DNA from: Antedon mediterranea
Lineage: Eukaryota > Echinodermata > Crinoidea > Comatulida > Antedonidae
NCBI RefSeq assembly: GCF_964355755.1
Contig: NC_092670.1
Coordinates: 31,855,795-31,919,794 of the forward strand
Length of the DNA stretch: 64,000 bases
Direction of reading: 5' to 3'
Positions 45,421 to 64,000 of the stretch are shown here, piece by piece. Position numbers and translations under genes: made by a program. Numbering within the stretch: position 1 is the first letter of the stretch; every line of letters starts with the position of its first letter. Below the pieces are notes generated by a model. It saw nothing but the letters and a program-made list of their open reading frames with translations, searched no databases and was not told the origin of the DNA.

Positions 45421-46953
45421 ATTATCCCCTTTTCTTTCCCTAAATTTTCCATTATTTAATGAAGAATAGAATTTGATTAGAATGTATTTTTGTAGCCGTC
45501 TATCAGAACTGTTTCCAAAATAAATTAAGATTATGAAGATGTTGACATTAATTTTGTTATTGTCTCTTCCAATTGGACAATAAACACATTCTATTGGATA
45601 AAAGTTGTTTGCAGGCCTAAAAGTAGCCACCTTTAATTATGAATAATTATGTAATGAAACGTGTTATCAGACACTTTTTTTTAATTATTTATCAGATACT
45701 TTACATTTTACCTTTTTGTTTGACTTTTTTCTAATTTGAGAATTGTTAAGAATTCTCGCATTATATGTAAATTATAATTAGATAGGGGTCAAAGGTAAAA
45801 AAGGGACATTTATTCTCAGTTTTTGAGGATAAATCATCATTAGAGTGGATAGCATGTATATTCAACAGTTTTTTATAAAGTCTGTAATTTTCCCTTTTTC
45901 TCAGCATGTTGTTATTTTATTTTAATACATCTTTTAAATTTATTTTTACTTTAAAACAGAAAAAATTCTTACTGTATGAGAATTCTGTGGAATGTGTTAA
46001 ATGTGACAATTGATACGCCCTCATCTATAAATCATTGTTTTAAATAAATATTCATTAGAGTGGATAGAAATATGTATGTTTTGAACAATCTAAGACAAAA
46101 TTTGTTACCGAGATATGACCCTCAGGTGAAAATAAGGTCAAAATTTGTATTTCATTAAATGTTATATAAATATGGATATTCTGAACAATTTATGACAAAA
46201 ATAAAGTCTTTATGACCAGGGGTTACCGAGATATGACCCTCGGGTGGAAACTAGGTAAAAGGTCAAAAGTTGTATTTCCTGCCAACTTTCAAAAATATGT
46301 TTCATTAAATCTTATATAAATATGGATATTCTGAACAATTTATGACAAAAATAAAGTCTTTATGACCAGGGGTTACCGAGATATGACCCTCGGGTTGAAA
46401 TAATGTCAAGGGTCAAAAGTGATATTTCCCGCTAAATTCCAAAAATATGTTCCATTAAAGCTAATATAAATATGGATACTCCGAACAATTTAAAACAAAA
46501 ATAAAATCGTTATGACCATTGGTTACCGAGATATGACCCTTATGTAAAAACAAGGTCAAAGGTCAAAAGTTGTATTTCCGGTCATTTTGTATGAAAATGT
46601 TTTATTATAGTACATAGGAAAGTGCATATTCTGAACAATATAAGACCAAAATCAAACCTCTACGATCACTCGTTGTCAAAATATAGATCGAATACAAAAA
46701 TAGTCTAAATTATTGCGAAAATCATTATGCAATAATGTCAAAGGTCAAAAATGATATTTCCCGTCAAATTTCAAAAATATGTTCCATTAAAGCTAATATA
46801 AATATGGATATTCTGACCAATTTAAGATAAAAATAAAATCTTTATGACCAGGGGTTACCAAGATATGACCCTTATGTAAAAACAAGGTCAAAGGTCAAAA
46901 GTGGCATTTACGGCCATTTTGAACGAAAACTTTTCATTATAGTACATAGAAAT

Positions 46954-47910
46954 TAGTCTGGGCTCCAGACGGAGTTTTGTCTTAATATTAGGAAAAATAT
47001 AAATATTTTTGCACATATGGCGTTTCATACGTGTATTACTTGAGTTTGGATACTCCGTCTGGGGAAACACGCACAAGTCACGTGGTTTGACACCAAGAAT
47101 TCTTGGTGCATACGATTATCCGGTTGACTAGTTTCAGCTGCATGTGATTGGCTACTCACTCGTACACTGTTTTAATATTCATATTTCAGAATTTCAAAGA
47201 CTCAACATCTAAGCATGCGCTATATTACGTTTAGACAATGTGCACTTTGGGTACATTGATGACAGTTTCTGAAAGCTAGAAACGATTTTATATGCCTAGT
47301 AGTCTGGTAAACATTTGATGGGATTTTTCCCAAGAACATGAAAACTCGTCTTGATATGATAGGCTAGCTTCTCCGCAAATCAAACATTGAATGGATCATT
47401 TATTATGCGGAGATAATTTAATTTATTTCCCACCCAGCCATACCCTGTCCTGTTCTGTGTGGTGGTGTAGCCCTGTTGTGTGCCGGTCGGTGGTGGTATG
47501 TACTTTATTGGCGTTCTATTTGGCAGGTCATACGTACGAGTTGAGTATCCCTACGAAGGAGGCCTAGGCCAGGACTAAACAATTAATAAACAAAACAACT
47601 TGGCAACACGATTTTATATTTCAACAGTTGTTCAGTCTCGATCGTACATTCAGCACTGTACGTACTCTATCTTTTTCATTTTGAAACAAAATGATCATTG
47701 GTTGATTCGAAATCCATATTTACATACCGCCCGCCCCATATAGCCAAATACGGTATGATAACCTACGTCATTCTTATCGGATGTTTGCGGTCTCCAAATC
47801 GATTTCGATACGTGTTTCACAAGTCTGTATTTTCAGAGAAAAATCGCGGTCGAAATAAAAACAAATAAATATAAAAAAAAGACAATAAATACAGACTTGG
47901 GGCAAGTCTA
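46954..47910. mobile_element. 957-bp insertion in the right arm, MULE-like target duplication
   Basis: Comparison with the uninterrupted left arm shows an insertion flanked by CATAGAAAT on both sides (46945-46953; 47911-47919). Ends are TAGTCTGGGCTCCAGAC and, reversed, TAGACTTGCCCCAAGTCT, each itself a short palindrome. A 9-bp duplication is typical of Mutator-like elements. No coding capacity. Confidence 0.7.
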
Positions 47911-48479
47911 CATAGAAATGTGCATATTCTGAACAATTTAAGACCAAAATCAGACCTCTATGATCAGTCTTTGTCAAGTACCGTCTATATTTATGATTTT
48001 GATAAATCCAAGATGGCCACCAAAATGGCCCCCAAAAAACCCCATGGGACAATATTTCGTCTTGGGAACATCAAAAAATGTTAATTACATATATTCAGGA
48101 TTACAAAAATGTACATTAAAAAAATACATCATGGGGGTGCACGGTAACCCCTCCTCCCTACCTTACTATAACACCTAGGTTACTATTAGAGTAGTGAGTT
48201 ATTATTATAGATTGACTCATAAAAGGTGGGTTACTGTTAGAAGGGGTGGGGGGTTACTATTAGAGTGTGGGTTACTATTAGAAGATTTACGGCGGTAATA
48301 CTATTGAGCATAACAGTCAAAAGGGATATAATCGTTATATTTTACAATATCTGTATATATTTTACTTTAACCGTGTAGGTCTAGTCTTTAAGCGACAGAT
48401 ATCAAAGTGTTAGATATTGTAAGTTAAATATTTGTGACATAGGCCTATAGGCCTAGTTTACATTAGGCCTATGCTCCAA

Positions 48480-48850
48480 ATGAATTCTATTATTTTATTA
48501 TTTATCACTTTTATTGATGATGTTCTTGCTTTTTGTTGTTGTTATACTATGAGTAATCTTGCACTGTATCTGATCATTTGTCATTTGTCAGAGCATTGGT
48601 GATATTGAAGCTAATTTATTTGTGAAACCTATGTTCCATTATTGTAAAAAGGCTCTTCCTCTGAGAGGAGGTTCATATCTTCGTACCGTGTGTAGGTCTA
48701 AATGTCATAACAAATTATTTCTTCAGGTTGTTTGTCTTTTGTATTTTTCCTCGCAGTTGAATGACAGTTTATTGAAAGACCACTTCTTGGGCCGGTCTTT
48801 AATTAGAGTGATCCAAGGCTACTATAAAAGTGAAGTAGACCCCTGAATCC
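48480..48850 (-). pseudogene. Receptor F: decayed tail relic
   Basis: Plus-strand wording follows the E tail (36700-37010) in order: GAGTAATCTTGCACTGTATC, GGTGATATTGAAGCTA, ATTTGTGAAACC, TTCATATCTTCGT, TTCTTCAGGTTGTTTGTC and TATTTTTCCTCGCAGTTGAA. That is the coding strand of the DYLQP, NECYG and YYSI boxes read backwards, with many indels. No ectodomain or membrane span survives. It is the last detectable array member before BRCA1. Confidence 0.65.
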
Positions 48851-49796
48851 GGAAACCTTTCAAATTTACTGTGCGAGTGGAGAGATCCAACTTAATTAGC
48901 GCCCTCTATAATTGTTTATCTATTGCGCGCGGCGGCGGCGGGAACGTCCAAAAAATTAAGAATTGTTGAGGCTAGGCCTAAAGAGGCTATAAAAAGAAGC
49001 TTTAATAACTACCGAAATTAACTTTTGTGATTAGCTATTGCAGCAAAATTAGCATGCGTAATGTTTTTTAAATTTATAAATACTTGTATATAGTTAAACA
49101 TTTATTTTTAAAGGTAAGTTTTTTTAAATAGATTTCTAGGCCCCAGCCAGCCAGACCTAACTGCTTTGCTGCTGCTGTAGCAAAGATTGTGTGTAGAGAG
49201 GACAGCGTAGTAGCGGCGGCATAACATTAATACAATCTTTGACTGTGTAGCAGCCGTTAGGTGGGAAGAGGAGGCTAGGTAGGTTTACAGTAGTATATGC
49301 AGCCACAGCGTTTTTGTAAAAGGGAGTTTCTTATTCTTTATTGATTGCCAATTATAAAACAACAAACTAATAACTACAAAACAAATAAAGTAAGTGGCAG
49401 GAAACACAAACAAAAGGGAACTAGGGAACTATAATATAGCATTGTAATAAATAATTCGGAAAATATCCACACAAAAAATATCAAAAAACTAGGCCTAGGC
49501 CTATTCATAAAAATACAAAAACAAGCAGAGAAATAAAAACACTTTTCTCCGAATAGAAATTCATTTTGAGGTTAAACAAAAATGTTGGGAAATTATCCAT
49601 TAAAAATGAGTCCTTGACTTTCTCTTGGCTTCGTTGTAAATCTACTTAAAAAATATCATTTTATGTCATAAAACCTTACAGCGTTGATTAGTATGACCTG
49701 AGAATGACTGACGGTGATAAAAAACATGTTATTATTAGTCATATATTTCAATTAATTATTCATGTTTGTGTTTCTTTTTCTCCTAGATTTTTAACT
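48851..49796. other. BRCA1: Region upstream of BRCA1 coding start
   Basis: A GC-rich run GCGCGCGGCGGCGGCGGG lies at 48925-48942, but it belongs to a block repeated at 39990. A second GC-richer patch (GTAGTAGCGGCGGC, 49207-49221) is a candidate promoter or noncoding first exon. The CTCCTAG at 49790-49796 is the probable acceptor of the first coding exon, implying an upstream noncoding exon. Confidence 0.35.
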
Positions 49797-49808
49797 TCTA
49801 CTGCAAAG

Positions 49809-62132
<12,324 letters not shown>

Positions 62133-62297
62133 AATATATACTGGTTATATATATATGGCTATCGGCACGGTCAAGTAATTATTAGTTATTTAATTACTAT
62201 TAGCATTGCCTAATTCTCTGTCCCGATAGACAATAGAGTAAATTCCCTTTGTCGAACTTTCCGATGAATACATACATTATATTTTAAATAGCAATAG

Positions 62298-62303
62298 AAT
62301 AAA
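62298..62303 (+). terminator. BRCA1: AATAAA, likely BRCA1 polyadenylation signal
   Basis: First canonical hexamer after the stop, 166 bp downstream. Confidence 0.5.
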
Positions 62304-63793
62304 AGATATAATAATTCTTGATAGTTGGTTATGGTCCTATTATTATACTATCAATCATTTTTAGATTTTATTCTGTATGTAGAAATACTAACACATTTTA
62401 GAAGACCCATGTTGTATATATTAAAAACAATTTAGAATTGTATGCAATGTAAATATCTTTTTTAAATTGAAATTAAGGATACACTTATAGCATTAAACTA
62501 AAAATAGATTTGATTTAAAATATTCACTGCATTTATTTTTTAACTTGGAATTCATTCTGAACACCTCAAACTAATATGTTCCCCTTAATGGAATGGATCT
62601 GTCAATTTACTAAGAAAAAAACACTTTAAAATGATTTTAACATACCTATATACATGGGAATCAAATATATATTAGCAATAATATAAAACGGTTTGAGAAC
62701 GTATTGGCGATGCTTAGTAAAGCGGAACAAAATAAGAGTTTTGGAATATGTTTTTTTTTCGACCTGGTATTTCACAACTTTTACTAAAATGTCATTATAT
62801 TTATAAAATATAATTTTTCCACCTTATTTCTTTTCATACAAGTCAACTTTTGTGACAATAATTCATAATACAATTTACTTTTTTAACAAGTCAAAGAGGT
62901 CTGGATTGAAATGACAATATTTCATTTATATAATTTCTTGTTTTATGCTAGTAATTATATTATATTCCTATGCAATATATAATTACGATTATATATAAAA
63001 GGTGTATCAAACTTTGAGCAATAAACGAGGTGGTTTCTTAAAGTTAATCTGTTGTGTTGGTCATAATATTTTGAATATTATTATTATTATTAATATACAG
63101 TAAGGGGTTGTTTGTACATTGTTAGAAGTAAATTAGATTAATATAGTCAATTGTCATCACTTTTTCACTACCCATCCCAGTCCCCCAAAACAGATCGTCA
63201 TATTTTATATTAATAATTATACTTAAAGCACCCTTTTCTCGTCTGTTTTTAACATCTCGATACGGCATTGGTCTTCAGTTAGTATCCGTATTTCGCTTCA
63301 AATTAAAATAAAATATTTTAATTACTTTGGTGACTTTTTTCATGAAATTTTGAATTGATCAGTCCACGCAGAGAATATTTTATAATACAGTACTGTTGGT
63401 ATTTGTCGCAGCCAGTCATAAGATCAATATCTTAAGACGAGGCTCAGTGTCCTGTTAGATTGCCTAGATTCAATCCATGCCTTTCATATACACACCGTAT
63501 AAAGTGCAGCGTTATATATTATAACAACAAAAGAAATAAAGAAGACAACAAATTGCACATCAAATCAGTTTATTAGATGAATCAATTGCTGATGTTAGAT
63601 TTTTAGTCAGTCAACATTAAAAATTGCACATATTTTTAATTGCAAATATTCTATTTTATTACGATTTAAAGTTGAACTTAAGTGATTAATTTCAGTTGTG
63701 CCCACGCATCCATGATTTGACAAGAGAAGGTAATGGATATAAATAATTTACTATAGTTTTAAGGTTTGTGTATTCTCGTTTTGGATATTTGAT
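62304..63793. other. AT-rich intergenic DNA between convergent genes
   Basis: No coding sequence seen. On the minus strand an AATAAA-equivalent (TTTATT, about 63567) lies about 225 bp beyond the stop of the convergent exon. Confidence 0.4.
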
Positions 63794-63979
63794 TTAGTGT
63801 CTAAATCTTAGTGGAACGAATGCCTCGAATGCGACATCATCAACATCAGCTGCGATCTTCTCAGAGCTTCGTCGTCCTCGATTGGTGCTGCTGCAAAGGT
63901 TTCTATTATCTTTTAGATCTTTACAAGCTGAGCTGGACTTGCCTGGCTTACATGCGAACATCTTGCATTTTACCATTAC
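63794..63979 (-). CDS. Probable last coding exon of a convergent gene, unknown product
   Basis: About 62 codons, noticeably GC-richer than the flanks, ending DVAFEAFVPLRFRH then TAA. TTGTTAAG just upstream could be a splice acceptor (exon from 63979), and the gene would continue beyond the window. The peptide has four Cys (FACKPGK, SACKD, NLCSS) and a GRR tribasic-type site (NRGRRSSEK) that would fit a processed secreted peptide precursor, but this is a guess. Confidence 0.4.
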   Translation of the reverse strand, partial: VMVKCKMFACKPGKSSSACKDLKDNRNLCSSTNRGRRSSEKIAADVDDVAFEAFVPLRFRH

Positions 63980-64000
63980 CTTAACAAATATACATTATAC

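Larger units (their letters stand above)
42100..48292. mobile_element. 6.2-kb long-terminal-inverted-repeat element
   Basis: Both ends read CCGTAAATCTTCTAAT inwards, followed by GGGTTACTATTAGAG-type repeats. The left arm (42100 to about 43465) and right arm (about 46000-48292, enlarged by a 956-bp insertion) are near reverse-complements down to GATGAGGGCGTATCAA at 43443 and TTGATACGCCCTCATC at 46013. Arms contain ~150-bp subrepeats with GACCTTTGACCTTG and GGTCATATCTCGGTAACC. The 2.5-kb centre holds fragments of other elements. No intact transposase is visible. Confidence 0.85.

Noticed and set aside
48925-48942. CpG-island promoter of BRCA1
   Set aside because: The GC-rich run is inside a block repeated at 39990, so it cannot be specific to BRCA1.

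Overview
The window is AT-rich, intron-containing animal nuclear DNA, dense in metazoan transposons (BEL/Pao, CR1- and L2-like LINEs, Penelope-like fragments, MITEs, long inverted-repeat elements). The one recognisable housekeeping gene is a complete BRCA1 orthologue. Its intron phases, and several exon lengths, match those I know for human BRCA1. That pattern suggests a marine invertebrate, probably a deuterostome such as an echinoderm. The species is inference only.

Positions 1-2600 hold AT-rich DNA ending in what looks like the terminal exon of an upstream plus-strand gene. Positions 2.9-49 kb hold a tandem array of minus-strand, single-exon genes for a family I do not recognise by name. 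They encode signal peptides, three Ig-like cysteine modules, one membrane span and a long tail with Y-x-x-I boxes ending in YLEIIE. Six copies or relics are visible: A (2896-4587) intact; B (7261-8593) with one frameshift; C (11493-11792) a TM/tail remnant; D split by a transposon (16110-17605 plus 31880-31987); E (36629-38359) intact; F (about 48480-48850) a decayed tail. The 5' and 3' flanks are also homologous, so the repeating unit is a gene plus its flanks.

The array is heavily colonised. A 14.3-kb BEL/Pao composite (17606-31879) sits in the N-terminal coding part of receptor D with a GGAAG target duplication. Its left LTR is split by a 5'-truncated CR1-like LINE. Its right LTR is split by a 3.3-kb DNA element and a Harbinger-type MITE. 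Two long inverted-repeat elements (12045-13960; 42100-48292) and at least five copies of a GGTCGGT-ended dispersed repeat fill much of the rest.

Positions 49.8-62.1 kb carry BRCA1 on the plus strand: 15 coding exons, inferred 2052 aa, with RING, a giant disordered exon, a PALB2-type coiled coil and tandem BRCT repeats. A minus-strand probable last exon (about 63794-63979) converges on it.

The most likely undescribed system here is the receptor array: a rapidly turning-over, intronless Ig-like receptor family with tyrosine-motif tails, plausibly for immune or self/non-self recognition. That role is inferred from architecture only.
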